31,718 nucleotides of DNA from Betaproteobacteria bacterium UBA5582 (GCA_002425245.1 DILW01000120.1:1-31718); one strand, 5' to 3'. Shown: positions 24,399 to 31,718, numbered from the stretch's first letter. Numbers and translations are program-made. Notes: generated by a model not told the origin, from the sequence alone.

Positions 24399-25397
24399 TC
24401 AGATCATCTGTTCGCCGCCGGCGCCGCCGAGCACGATCTGTCCTTCGTCGGCCAGGCGGCGGACGATCTTGAGGATTTCCTTCTGCTCTGCCTCGACTTC
24501 CGAGAGGCGGACCGGACCCTTGGATTCGAGATCCTCGCGCAGCATTTCGGCGGCGCGCTGCGACATGTTCTTGAATATCTTCTCGCGCAGTTCCGGCGAT
24601 GCGCCCTTGAGCGCCAGCACCAGGGAATCGGACTGGACTTCGCGCATGATCATCTGGATCGAGCGGTCGTCGATGTCCATCAGGTTCTCGAAGACGAACA
24701 TCTCGTCGAGGATCTTCTGCGCCAGATCGGGGTCGTATTCGCGAATCGCATCGACCACCGAGGTTTCGTTGGCGGTGCCGATGAAGTTGAGGATTTCCGC
24801 AACCGTGCGCACGCCGCCCATCGCCGTCCGCTTCATGGTCGACGAACCGGACAGGATGCGCAGCATGGCCTCGTTCAACTCGCGCAGGGCTGCCGGTTGT
24901 ATCCCCTCCAGGGTGGCGATGCGCAGAACGACGTCATTGCGCAGGCGTTCGGTGAAATGGTTGAGGATTTCGCTGGCGTGGTCGTGTTCCAGGTGAACCA
25001 GGATGGTGGCGATGATCTGTGGGTGCTCGTTGCGGATCAGGTCGGCCACCGTGGGCGCGTCCATCCATTTCAGCCCTTCGATGCCGGAAGTCTCGCCGCC
25101 CTGCAGGATGCGGGAAATGAGGTTGGACGCCTTGTCGTCGCCAAGCGCCTTGGTCAGGACCGAGCGGATGTAGTTGTCGGTGTCGACGTGCACCGACGAG
25201 TGTTCTTCCATGTTCTTGTGGAATTCGTCGAGCACGGTTTCGACCGTGGCCCGGGGAACGCTCTTCAGGCCGGCCATGGCGTGGCCAAGGCGCTGCACCT
25301 CGCGCGGGCCGAGATGCTTCAGGATTTCGGCGGCGTGGTCCTCGCCCAGCGCGATCAGCAGGGTGGCGCTTCTTTCGAGTCCGTCTTCAGGTGGCAT
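24399..25397 (-). CDS. fliG: FliG, C-ring torque-generating protein
   Basis: Upper C-ring protein joining FliF to the stator. It is 332 aa. The N-terminal domain (SATLLIALGEDHAAEILKHL) binds FliF. The middle domain has the EHPQIIATILVHL motif in the form RNEHPQIIATILVHLEHDHA. The C-terminal domain, with VFENLMDIDDRSIQMIMREV and REKIFKNMSQRAAEMLREDL, carries the charged torque helix. It overlaps the fliF end by 11 bases. Confidence 0.97.
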   Translation of the reverse strand: MPPEDGLERSATLLIALGEDHAAEILKHLGPREVQRLGHAMAGLKSVPRATVETVLDEFHKNMEEHSSVHVDTDNYIRSVLTKALGDDKASNLISRILQGGETSGIEGLKWMDAPTVADLIRNEHPQIIATILVHLEHDHASEILNHFTERLRNDVVLRIATLEGIQPAALRELNEAMLRILSGSSTMKRTAMGGVRTVAEILNFIGTANETSVVDAIREYDPDLAQKILDEMFVFENLMDIDDRSIQMIMREVQSDSLVLALKGASPELREKIFKNMSQRAAEMLREDLESKGPVRLSEVEAEQKEILKIVRRLADEGQIVLGGAGGEQMI

Positions 25398-27129
25398 TGG
25401 TGCCCATCCATTCCTTGATGATGTTCGCTACCGCCTTCGGATCGCTGTTCGCCAGGTCGCGGGCCTTCTGGATCTTGACCCCGAAGTGGTCGATCTTGAC
25501 CGCGTCCTCGATCAGTTCGCCGTCGTCGCCGACGATGCCGCCCTGGGCGCTGGCGCCGGCCACGCCGCTGGCCTCGTCTCTCTCCTCTGCCGGCGGCGGG
25601 AACATGGTCTTCAGTGCCGGCTGGACGATCTTCAGGTAGAGCAGTGCGACGACGCCGAGCAACAGCAGGTACTTGAGCAGGGTTATGCCGAAGCTGACGA
25701 CTTCCGGATCCTTCCACAAGGGCAGGGAAATATCCGGCGTTTCAACGATGGCGAACGGCGCGTTGGCGATCGAGATCGAATCGCCACGCTCCTGGCTGAA
25801 GCCCATCGCTTCGCGGATCAGGTCGTTGATCTGCTTCATCTGCTCTTCCGGCAGCGGCTTCATCGCTTCCTGCCCGGTCTTGCCGTCGATTTCCTTGCGG
25901 TGGTTGATGACCACGGCTGCAGTCAGGCGGCGAATGGCGCCCATGCCCTGCTTGGTGTGGCGGATGGTGCGATCGAGTTCGTAATTGATCGTCGAATTCT
26001 TGCTCGTGTTGAGCGGCTGACCGGCAGCATTGAGCGCGGCGTTGATGCCGGCAGCGTTGATGCTGCCGGGGATCGGCGGCCGCGGCGCGGTATTGGCGGT
26101 GCCGCCGACGTCCGGCGTGGTCAGCGGGGCGGTGGCCGGGACTGGCGGCTGGTTGGTCAGGGCGCCGGGAACGCCGCCTGTCGGCTGGCTGATGCTGGCG
26201 GTTTCGTTGTTCTGTTGGCTGCGGATCGCACCGGCCTCGGCCGCGGCGTTCGGGCGGAAGGTTTCGGCGGTCTGTTCGCTGCGCGTGAAGTCGATGTCGG
26301 CGGCAATCTGCACCTTGTAGTTGCCGGCGCCGAGCATTGGCTTGAGGATCTCCTCGATGCGCTCGATGATGCTGCGCTCGATGTCGCGCACGTATTTCAG
26401 TTGCGTCGCGTCGAGACCGGCCTCGGTCAGGCTGTTCTTCAGCGTCGACAGCAGGTTGCCGCGCTGATCGAGAATGCTCACGTTGCCAGCCTGCAGTTGC
26501 GGCACGCTCGACGAGATCAGGTGGGTGATGCCGGCGACCTGATTGGCGTCGAGGTTGCGCCCGGGGTACAGGTTGAGCAGCACCGACGCAGTCGGCTGCT
26601 GGGATTCGCGAACGAAGACCGAAGGCTTGGGAATGGCCAGATGGACCCGCGCCGACTCGACCGAACCGATCGACGAAATGGTGCGCGCCAGTTCGCCTTC
26701 CAGGCCGCGCTGGTAATTGACCTGCTCGGCAAACTGGCTGATGCCGAATTTCTGGTTCTCCATCAACTCGAAGCCGACCATGCCGCCGCGCGGCAGACCT
26801 TCGGTGGCGAGTTTCAGGCGCACTTCATGCACGCGGTCGGCGGGGACCATGATGGTGCCGCTGGCTGACAGACGGTGCGGGATGTTCTGCTGTTCGAGCG
26901 AGGCGACGATCTGGCCACCGTCCTTCTCGTTCAGATTGGAGAACAGGACACGGAAGTCGGGCTGCTGGCTCCACAGGATGGCGCCGACGATCACGGCGAT
27001 GATCGCGGCCAGGGCGACGGCCAGACCGATCTTCTGCTGGCCGTTCAAGCGATTGAAAGCCTCACGCAGGCGAGCCAGCGGATTTTCTGCTGGCGTATTT
27101 CCTGCCATGGTTTCAGTACTTGCAGCCAT
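25387..27129 (-). CDS. fliF: FliF, MS-ring protein
   Basis: Membrane ring on which the basal body is built. It is 580 aa from ATG 27129; ATG 27108 is a possible alternative and neither has a clear ribosome site. The first membrane helix is KIGLAVALAAIIAVIVGAIL. Ring-building domains follow (DFRVLFSNLNEKDGGQIVAS, VFVRESQQPTASVLLNLYPG, then LLSTLKNSLTEAGLDATQLK). A Pro/Thr-rich segment covers about 295-360. The second helix LLKYLLLLGVVALLYL precedes the cytoplasmic FliG-binding tail ending NIIKEWMG. fliE, usually next to fliF, lies instead beyond fleSR on the other strand. Confidence 0.96.
   Translation of the reverse strand: MAASTETMAGNTPAENPLARLREAFNRLNGQQKIGLAVALAAIIAVIVGAILWSQQPDFRVLFSNLNEKDGGQIVASLEQQNIPHRLSASGTIMVPADRVHEVRLKLATEGLPRGGMVGFELMENQKFGISQFAEQVNYQRGLEGELARTISSIGSVESARVHLAIPKPSVFVRESQQPTASVLLNLYPGRNLDANQVAGITHLISSSVPQLQAGNVSILDQRGNLLSTLKNSLTEAGLDATQLKYVRDIERSIIERIEEILKPMLGAGNYKVQIAADIDFTRSEQTAETFRPNAAAEAGAIRSQQNNETASISQPTGGVPGALTNQPPVPATAPLTTPDVGGTANTAPRPPIPGSINAAGINAALNAAGQPLNTSKNSTINYELDRTIRHTKQGMGAIRRLTAAVVINHRKEIDGKTGQEAMKPLPEEQMKQINDLIREAMGFSQERGDSISIANAPFAIVETPDISLPLWKDPEVVSFGITLLKYLLLLGVVALLYLKIVQPALKTMFPPPAEERDEASGVAGASAQGGIVGDDGELIEDAVKIDHFGVKIQKARDLANSDPKAVANIIKEWMGTNAT
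27091..27106 (+). promoter_or_regulatory. Candidate sigma-54 promoter for fleS-fleR
   Basis: TGGCGTAtttcCTGCC has the GG and GC elements at exact spacing and resembles the fliE site, but -12 is CTGC rather than TTGC. It lies inside the 5' end of fliF on the opposite strand, and would give a leader of about 117 bases before fleS. Confidence 0.35.
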
Positions 27130-27186
27130 TAATTGCCGTATCGATCAGGTAAACAGAATAAGAATCAAGCGGAAGCGAAATTTTCC

Positions 27187-27199
27187 TAGAAATATTCTA
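27187..27199. promoter_or_regulatory. AT-rich dyad in the fliF-fleS divergent gap
   Basis: TAGAA-ATA-TTCTA is a perfect inverted repeat with 5-base arms in the 104-base AT-rich gap between fliF and fleS. It could be an operator for a dimeric regulator. Both genes' promoters should lie in or near this gap, yet I see no confident -35/-10 pair. Confidence 0.25.
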
Positions 27200-27233
27200 C
27201 TATTACCGGCGCCGAATGCACCCGAAGATTTTA

Positions 27234-28409
27234 ATGACAAACCCCAGCCCAGACATGTCCAGCGCCGACAAGGCCGCCGAGTTGCAGCGGGCATTTGCGA
27301 TGTTCAACCAGGTCTCGGCTGAACTGACTCAGGCCTATGAGGCCTTGCAGGGCCGGGTGGCCTCGCTGACCGAAGAACTGGCCGTCGCCAACGGCGAGTT
27401 GCGGCGTCAGTACCGGGAGAAGGAAGCCTTGTCCGAGCGGCTTTCCTCGCTGCTCGACGCCCTGCCGGCGGGCGTGGTGCTGCTTGATGCCAGTGCCCAT
27501 GTCCTGGCCCTGAATCCCGCCGCCATGCTCATGCTGGGGGAAGAGGCGCTTGGCCGGCATTGGGGCGACGTGGTCAGCCGTTCGCTGGCGCCGAGCATGA
27601 CCGTCGGCGAGTGGTGGCTGGGCGAGCGTCGTCTGTCGATTGCCGAAAGCCTGCTGCCATCCGGCGAAGGCAAGATCCTGCTGCTTCATGACATCACCTC
27701 GGCCCAGCAGATGAAGGAAGAACTGGAGCGCAGCCAGCGCCTGGCGGCCATGGGCGAGATGGCCGCTTCGCTGGCCCACCAGTTGCGCACGCCGCTGGCA
27801 GCGGCCCTGCTCTACGCCGCTAATCTCGGCCAGCCGGGCATCCGCGACGAAGCGCGGGCCCGCTTTTCCGAAAAAGCGACGGCGCAATTGCGTCGCCTAG
27901 AACGCCTGATCCAGGATGTGCTGCTGTTTGCCCGCGGCGAGAGCATCGGGCGCGACCGGATCGTCGCCGGCGAACTGCTGGCCGAAGCGGCGCAGACGAT
28001 GGAGGCACTGATGCTCGCCCAGCAGGTCGAGTTCCTGGTCGACGATCAATGCGCGGGGGCGAGGCTGGTCGGTAGTCGCAAGGCCTTGTTCGGCGCCCTG
28101 GTCAACCTGCTGGAAAATGCCCTACAGGCAACGCCGGCAGGCGGCAAAATTTGCCTCTCCGGCAAAATTTGCGGCGATTTTCTCCGCTATTCGGTCAGCG
28201 ATACCGGGCCGGGTATCCCGGCCGACAAGCGTGATCGCATCTTCGAGCCCTTCTACACGACCAAGGGCCAGGGCACCGGCCTGGGGCTGGCCATCGCCCT
28301 GGGTGTGGCCCGGGCGCACGGGGGCAATATCGAACTGGCACCGGCTGGTGGCCAAGGGGCGGAGTTTGTCATGCTGCTGCCGGTGGCAGCAGCGGAAAAG
28401 GAAAGTTGA
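27234..28409 (+). CDS. fleS: FleS/FlrB-type sensor histidine kinase
   Basis: Cytoplasmic kinase that should phosphorylate FleR. ATG 27234 is taken as start; an in-frame ATG at 27216 is possible. It is 391 aa with no membrane segment. An N-terminal coiled coil (about 10-70) leads to a PAS-like domain (LLDALPAGVVLLDASAHVLA), then the dimerisation H-box AASLAHQLRTPLAAALLYAA with H182 as phospho-acceptor. The ATPase domain has the N box LVNLLENALQATPAGG, G1 DTGPGIP, the F box FEPFYTTK and G2 GTGLGLAIA. An A+T-rich 12-base direct repeat lies between N and G1 boxes. It ends 4 bases before fleR. Confidence 0.93.
   Translation: MTNPSPDMSSADKAAELQRAFAMFNQVSAELTQAYEALQGRVASLTEELAVANGELRRQYREKEALSERLSSLLDALPAGVVLLDASAHVLALNPAAMLMLGEEALGRHWGDVVSRSLAPSMTVGEWWLGERRLSIAESLLPSGEGKILLLHDITSAQQMKEELERSQRLAAMGEMAASLAHQLRTPLAAALLYAANLGQPGIRDEARARFSEKATAQLRRLERLIQDVLLFARGESIGRDRIVAGELLAEAAQTMEALMLAQQVEFLVDDQCAGARLVGSRKALFGALVNLLENALQATPAGGKICLSGKICGDFLRYSVSDTGPGIPADKRDRIFEPFYTTKGQGTGLGLAIALGVARAHGGNIELAPAGGQGAEFVMLLPVAAAEKES
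28143..28172 (+). repeat. Two copies of GGCAAAATTTGC inside fleS
   Basis: Copies at 28143-28154 and 28161-28172, 18 bases (6 codons) apart, both in frame and encoding GKIC within GGKICLSGKICG. Each copy is itself a dyad (GCAAA-A-TTTGC). The segment is unusually A+T-rich for this gene. Confidence 0.6.
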
Positions 28410-28413
28410 AACC

Positions 28414-29754
28414 ATGAGCGAACACAGTCTGCCGGTATTGGTCGTCGAGGACGATCCGAGTCTGCGCGAAGCCATCGGCGACACCCTGGAACTGGCCGGC
28501 CGTTCCTACGTTGCCGTCGATGGTGGCGAGCCGGCATTGCAAGTCCTCTCCGAACAGGCGTTCTCGATTGTCGTCAGCGATGTGCGCATGATGCCGATGG
28601 ACGGCATCACCCTGCTCAAGGAGATTCGTGCCCGCCTGCCGCATCTGCCGGTGGTGTTGATGACCGCCTACGCCGAGGTCGACAAGGCGGTCGACGCGAT
28701 GCGTGCTGGTGCCTGCGATTTCCTGCTCAAGCCGTTTGCGCCGGAGGCGCTGCTCGGCTACATCAACAAATACCAGCTGGCCGACGCCCGCGACGACGGC
28801 GGTGTGGTCGCCGAAGACGCCGCCAGTCGCGAACTCTTCGCCATGGCCCAGCGCGTCGCCCAGACCGATGCGACGGTGTTGCTCACAGGAGAGTCGGGGG
28901 TTGGCAAGGAAGTGGTCGCTCGCTTCATCCATCGTCATTCGGCCCGTGGCGCCGGTCCGTTCGTCGCCATCAACTGCGCCGCCATCCCCGACAGCCTGCT
29001 CGAAGCCACCCTGTTCGGCTATGAGAAGGGCGCCTTCACCGGCGCCCAGCAAGCCCAGGCCGGCAAGTTCGAACAGGCCCAGGACGGTACGCTCCTGCTC
29101 GATGAAGTCACCGAAATGCCGATGGGCCTGCAGGCCAAACTATTGCGCGTGCTCCAGGAGCGCGAGGTGGAGCGGGTCGGCGGCAAGAAGCCGGTGGCGC
29201 TCAACATCCGCATCGTTGCCACTTCCAACCGCGATATGGCCGAGGCGGTGGCCAAGGGGGTGTTCCGCGAGGATCTTTACTACCGGCTCAACGTCTTCCC
29301 GCTGGCCATCCCCGCCCTGCACCAGCGCCCACTGGACATCGTGCCGATTGCCCGGCATTTCCTGGCCGAACACGGTGCCCGTTTTGGACGCCCTGGCATG
29401 CAGCTGTCGACGGCTGCGGCGCAGGCGCTGACGGCTTACCGCTGGCCGGGCAACGTGCGGGAACTGGAGAATGTCATTCAGCGAGCATTGATCATGGCCA
29501 GCGGCAAGCTGATCGACATCGCCGATCTCAATTTGCCGGCAACGACCAGGTCCGCAGTGCCGCCGGCAGCGCCGATCGAGGAAACGCGTGGCGAAGGCCG
29601 CAACATCCGCGACCTTGAGCGCGAGCACATCCTGCAAACCTTGGCCGAGGTGGGTGGTTCGCGTAAACTGGCAATTGAGCGTCTGGGGATTTCGGAGCGT
29701 ACCTTGCGCTACAAGTTGCAGCAGTACCGTGAAGAAGGGTATTACCAGGATTGA
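28414..29754 (+). CDS. fleR: FleR/FlrC-type sigma-54 response regulator
   Basis: Sigma-54-dependent activator of middle flagellar genes. It is 446 aa from ATG 28414; the frame runs upstream into fleS without homology. The receiver domain (about 5-120) has the acidic pair at 13-14, phospho-acceptor D56 in VSDVRMMPMDG, and K in FLLKPF. The AAA+ domain has Walker A GESGVGKE (159-166), the sigma-54-contacting loop GAFTGA (206-211), Walker B GTLLLDEVTEMP and an arginine-finger region near FREDLYYRLNVFPL. A Fis-type helix-turn-helix ends the protein (GGSRKLAIERLGISERTLRY). All key residues are present. Likely targets here are the flgB, fliE and fliK promoters (inference). Confidence 0.95.
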   Translation: MSEHSLPVLVVEDDPSLREAIGDTLELAGRSYVAVDGGEPALQVLSEQAFSIVVSDVRMMPMDGITLLKEIRARLPHLPVVLMTAYAEVDKAVDAMRAGACDFLLKPFAPEALLGYINKYQLADARDDGGVVAEDAASRELFAMAQRVAQTDATVLLTGESGVGKEVVARFIHRHSARGAGPFVAINCAAIPDSLLEATLFGYEKGAFTGAQQAQAGKFEQAQDGTLLLDEVTEMPMGLQAKLLRVLQEREVERVGGKKPVALNIRIVATSNRDMAEAVAKGVFREDLYYRLNVFPLAIPALHQRPLDIVPIARHFLAEHGARFGRPGMQLSTAAAQALTAYRWPGNVRELENVIQRALIMASGKLIDIADLNLPATTRSAVPPAAPIEETRGEGRNIRDLEREHILQTLAEVGGSRKLAIERLGISERTLRYKLQQYREEGYYQD

Positions 29755-29757
29755 TGC

Positions 29758-29773
29758 TGGCGTGCTTTTTGCT
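29758..29773 (+). promoter_or_regulatory. Sigma-54 promoter for fliE
   Basis: TGGCGTGctttTTGCT: GG and GC at exact spacing, TTGC box perfect, two mismatches in the -24 box flank. It starts 3 bases after the fleR stop. The predicted transcript start is near 29784, with the AAGGAG ribosome site at 29790-29795. Confidence 0.8.
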
Positions 29774-29802
29774 AGTAATGCATCGATTCAAGGAGCAGAG
29801 AT

Positions 29803-30126
29803 ATGGACACCAACGGTATCGAACAGATGTTGAGCGTATTGCGCTCGACCGCGGCGCAGGCCTCGGGCAAGCCGGCAGAGGCTTCTGCGGGCGACGCCGG
29901 GGTGCCGGATTTCGCCAATGTCCTGAAGAGCTCGATCGACAAGGTTAACCAAACCCAGCAGTCAGCCAACCAGATGGCGGAAAAACTTGCCGCTGGCGAC
30001 AGCAGCCAGAACCTGCACGAGGTGATGATTGCCCTGCAGACTGCCAGTGTTTCCTTCCAGGAAATGGTTCAGGTTCGTAACCGTCTGGTGTCGGCCTATC
30101 AGGACGTGATGAACATGCAGGTGTGA
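29803..30126 (+). CDS. fliE: FliE, MS-ring to rod junction protein
   Basis: Export-gate and rod junction protein, the first one exported. It is 107 aa. Typical FliE features are the N-terminal helix TNGIEQMLSVLRSTAAQ, the central DFANVLKSSIDKVNQTQQSA, then LHEVMIALQTASVSFQEMVQ and the C-terminal VRNRLVSAYQDVMNMQV. A strong AAGGAG site lies 7 bases before the ATG. It has its own sigma-54 promoter and is separated from fliF by fleSR, on the opposite strand. Confidence 0.97.
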   Translation: MDTNGIEQMLSVLRSTAAQASGKPAEASAGDAGVPDFANVLKSSIDKVNQTQQSANQMAEKLAAGDSSQNLHEVMIALQTASVSFQEMVQVRNRLVSAYQDVMNMQV

Positions 30127-30128
30127 AC

Positions 30129-30153
30129 GGCGGCCGTCGGTTTTTGCCGCCTT
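30129..30153 (+). terminator. Possible terminator after fliE
   Basis: GGCGGC (30129-30134) and GCCGCC (30146-30151) can pair around an 11-base loop that contains TTTTT, followed only by TT. It lies in the 33-base gap between the convergent ends of fliE and the PilZ gene. Weak. Confidence 0.3.
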
Positions 30154-30159
30154 GTAGGC

Positions 30160-30951
30160 TTACAGCGCGCCGCTCTCGCGTGATTTGCGTTCCCGTTCCA
30201 GGCGGGTGACGTAGCGCTCGATCAGGCTCAGCCGGGTGCCGGGCAGGTTGATGAACTCGCAGCCCAGGCGTAGCTGCCAGTCACCCGATGCGGTTTCGAG
30301 CCGGGTGATTTCCCGGATCCTGAGATTCACTGCGAACACGGCATCGCCCGGAATGTCGAGCCGGCATTCGGAGAACAGTTCCCCGGGGGCAAAAGATTCC
30401 GCCAGTTCGATCGGCCCGCTCAGGCACATGCCGCCGCCGCTGATGTCGCGCAACGGCAATTCGGCAACCAGCACCTGTTCGTTATCCTTGTGCCTGATCA
30501 ACTGACAACGCAGGGGATTGGCCAAAGGGGTTTCGATGCGGAAGAACTCGCGTCGTTGCAGGCGCAGCATTTCCCGGGGGAAGGTTGCCCGCAGGGCGGG
30601 CTTGTCCTCGTGGGTGTCGTTCGTCAACGATTCAACGCGGAACTGGATCTTGATCCGGTCGAGTACGCCGGAGAGGGTGATCCGGGTTGCCGCCAGCGCC
30701 AGGGGCCGTAGTTCGGGTACGCCCGGCGGGTCGAGAAGGAAGACGCCCGCTTCCTCGTCAATGGCGATCACCGTGCTGAGAAAGAAATTCTCCCCGTTTT
30801 CCAGATAGACCGAAATGAAGCGTTTTCTTTCCTCCATCAGCCGGAGGTTGCGCAGAATCTCGCGGGGATGGGTGACCAGATAGCGCTCGCGATGCTCCGC
30901 CTGATCGATTTCAAAAACGGAGACGGGGGCGAGTTCTTGGTCGGTGGCCAT
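30160..30951 (-). CDS. ycgR: YcgR-type flagellar brake with PilZ domain
   Basis: c-di-GMP-binding protein expected to act on the motor and slow swimming. It is 263 aa. The N-terminal YcgR domain (about 15-125) contains ISVYLENGENFFLSTVIAID. The C-terminal PilZ domain (about 130-250) has both c-di-GMP elements: RREFFR at 133-138 (RxxxR) and DISGGG at 169-174 (DxSxxG). It lies 28 bases after fhlB on the same strand, so it is probably last in an operon fliK2-fhlB-ycgR. It is convergent with fliE. Confidence 0.93.
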   Translation of the reverse strand: MATDQELAPVSVFEIDQAEHRERYLVTHPREILRNLRLMEERKRFISVYLENGENFFLSTVIAIDEEAGVFLLDPPGVPELRPLALAATRITLSGVLDRIKIQFRVESLTNDTHEDKPALRATFPREMLRLQRREFFRIETPLANPLRCQLIRHKDNEQVLVAELPLRDISGGGMCLSGPIELAESFAPGELFSECRLDIPGDAVFAVNLRIREITRLETASGDWQLRLGCEFINLPGTRLSLIERYVTRLERERKSRESGAL

Positions 30952-30979
30952 GGATTGCGGACAGGTTGATTTTAGTGAA

Positions 30980-31276
30980 TCAGACCGACGGTGGTTCGGG
31001 ATTTTCCCCGTTTTCCAGGCGATAGAGCCAGGCCAGCAGTTCGGCGACGGCTAGATATAACTGAGGGGGGATGTGTTCGTCAATATCGACCTGGGTGAGC
31101 AATGCCACCAGTTCCGGCGACTCGTGCACGAAAACGCCGTGCTCGCGGGCCTTGGCGATGATCTGCTCGGCGACCAGGCCCTTGCCCTTGGCCACCACGC
31201 GCGGAGCGGCGTCGGTCTGACGGTAGGCCAGTGCCACTGCCTCGCGGGCTGGATCAGGTTTCGGTGTCTGGTTCAT
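30980..31276 (-). CDS. FhlB, stand-alone FlhB C-terminal-domain protein
   Basis: 98 aa, soluble. Residues about 10-90 match the cytoplasmic C-terminal domain of FlhB: REAVALAYRQTDAAPRVVAK, GLVAEQIIAKAREHGVFVHE, then IPPQLYLAVAELLAWLYRLE. The NPTH self-cleavage site of FlhB is absent; the domain begins just after where it would be. No membrane part is present. Families of this kind are known as FhlB, FlhX (Helicobacter) or YlqH (Bacillus). It overlaps the end of the upstream FliK-type gene by 23 bases, so the two are coupled. Full flhB is not in the window. Confidence 0.9.
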   Translation of the reverse strand: MNQTPKPDPAREAVALAYRQTDAAPRVVAKGKGLVAEQIIAKAREHGVFVHESPELVALLTQVDIDEHIPPQLYLAVAELLAWLYRLENGENPEPPSV

Positions 31277-31718
31277 GTTCCACGCGCACCTGGCGCAACT
31301 GGAGGCCGGCGGCGCCGAACTGGCGCTCCAGTGCCGCCAGGTTGTTGCGCAACTGGGTTTCGCTTTCCGGCGTGTCGGTCAGCAGGCGCAGACTCAACTG
31401 ATTGTCTGCCTGCAGGAAGATGCGCGCCTCGACCCCCCCCAGCACGGGCAGATCGAGCTTGAGCCGGGTGCGCCAGCGGGCGCCGGCTTCCTCGCCGACC
31501 TTGCGCTCGTCTTCGGGGTTTTCGCCAATCTCCCACCACATCTTCTGGCCCGGCCAGACCTGGCCCTGCCAGGCGAAGTTCTGATTGGCCAGGCCATCGA
31601 GCTGCTGCTGCACCAAGGGCGCGATATCGCGCGGGATGCCACTGCCGGGCGGTGGGGCGCTTGCCTTGTCGGTTGTGCTGGCGCCGGGCGCCGGGGTGTT
31701 GCCGGCTGGCGGCGTGTC
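31254..31718 (-). CDS. FliK-type C-terminal-domain protein (5' end cut by window)
   Basis: The frame stays open to the right edge, so the N-terminus is missing. The visible 154 codons are a Pro/Ala/Thr-rich segment (ending GSGIPRDIAPLVQQQLDGL) and then a domain with QVWPGQKMWWEIGENPEDE, RWRTRLKLDLPVLGGVEARI and LRLLTDTPESETQLRNNLAA. The beta-strand plus helix layout resembles the FliK C-terminal domain (LxLxLPxLGxxxxxL...L). It is a second FliK-like gene besides that at 20387-21787. Its function is not known to me; position before fhlB suggests a role with FlhB-type switching. Confidence 0.78.
   Translation of the reverse strand, partial: DTPPAGNTPAPGASTTDKASAPPPGSGIPRDIAPLVQQQLDGLANQNFAWQGQVWPGQKMWWEIGENPEDERKVGEEAGARWRTRLKLDLPVLGGVEARIFLQADNQLSLRLLTDTPESETQLRNNLAALERQFGAAGLQLRQVRVEHEPDTET

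Noticed and set aside
25174..26868. 564-codon open frame on the + strand opposite fliF and fliG
   Set aside because: It is the mirror of strong fliF/fliG coding in high-GC DNA; the translation is low-complexity and matches no family.
27236..27251. Sigma-54-like sequence TGGGCTGggGTTTGTC on the - strand, possible fliF promoter
   Set aside because: The -12 element has GT instead of the nearly invariant GC and the -24 box is poor; it also lies within the fleS start region.
1..31718. Mobile elements, phage genes, CRISPR arrays, tRNA or other RNA genes
   Set aside because: No transposase, integrase, repeat-spacer pattern or cloverleaf was seen; gene packing is continuous flagellar coding.

Overview
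The window is one continuous flagellar gene cluster from a GC-rich Gram-negative bacterium. P- and L-ring genes (flgI, flgH) show an outer membrane. The combination flhF-flhG-fliA-motC-motD with a FleS/FleR (FlrB/FlrC-type) sigma-54 control pair is typical of polarly flagellated proteobacteria. Gene order and protein style suggest a betaproteobacterium of the Rhodocyclaceae type (Dechloromonas/Azonexus-like); this is inference from memory of the families, not a database match. No tRNA, rRNA, CRISPR array, insertion sequence or prophage gene was seen, and no gap between genes is longer than about 110 bases.

Layout. (1) 1-4239, + strand: 3' part of flhF, then flhG, fliA (sigma-28), motC and motD, tightly overlapping. 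(2) 4243-5716, - strand: flgA, then flgM-flgN, with a good sigma-28 promoter before flgM. (3) 5814-16096, + strand: flgB-C-D-E-F-G-H-I-J, then flgK-flgL and a small unrecognised lipoprotein coupled to flgL. A sigma-54 promoter precedes flgB and a possible sigma-28 promoter precedes flgK. (4) 16090-27129, - strand, read from the right: fliF-G-H-I-J, then fliK-L-M-N behind a near-consensus sigma-54 promoter, then fliO-P-Q-R after an apparent terminator. (5) 27234-30126, + strand: fleS-fleR, then fliE with its own sigma-54 promoter. (6) 30160 to the right edge, - strand: a second FliK-type protein (cut by the edge), a stand-alone FlhB C-terminal-domain protein (FhlB) and a YcgR-type PilZ protein.

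How it works together. FlhF/FlhG set flagellar position and number. FleS-FleR, acting with sigma-54 (rpoN is not here), is the likely activator of the flgB, fliE and fliK promoters for basal body, hook and export apparatus. FliF/G/M/N form the MS- and C-rings, FliO-R the membrane export gate, FliH/I/J the export ATPase. FlgB/C/F/G/E with FlgD/J build rod and hook, and FlgA/H/I the P and L rings. FliK measures the hook. FlgM then leaves the cell and frees FliA, which serves sigma-28 promoters, including flgM's own. MotC/MotD are stator subunits and YcgR is a c-di-GMP-responsive brake. flhA, flhB, fleQ, fliC, fliD and chemotaxis genes are absent from the window.

The core is standard flagellar biology and I found no wholly new system. 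The most interesting departures are the FlhG with a degenerate ATPase P-loop but an intact FlhF-activating helix, the orphan lipoprotein after flgL, the FliK2-FhlB-YcgR operon, the overlapping divergent promoters between flgA and flgB, and the transcriptional punctuation of the fli operon.
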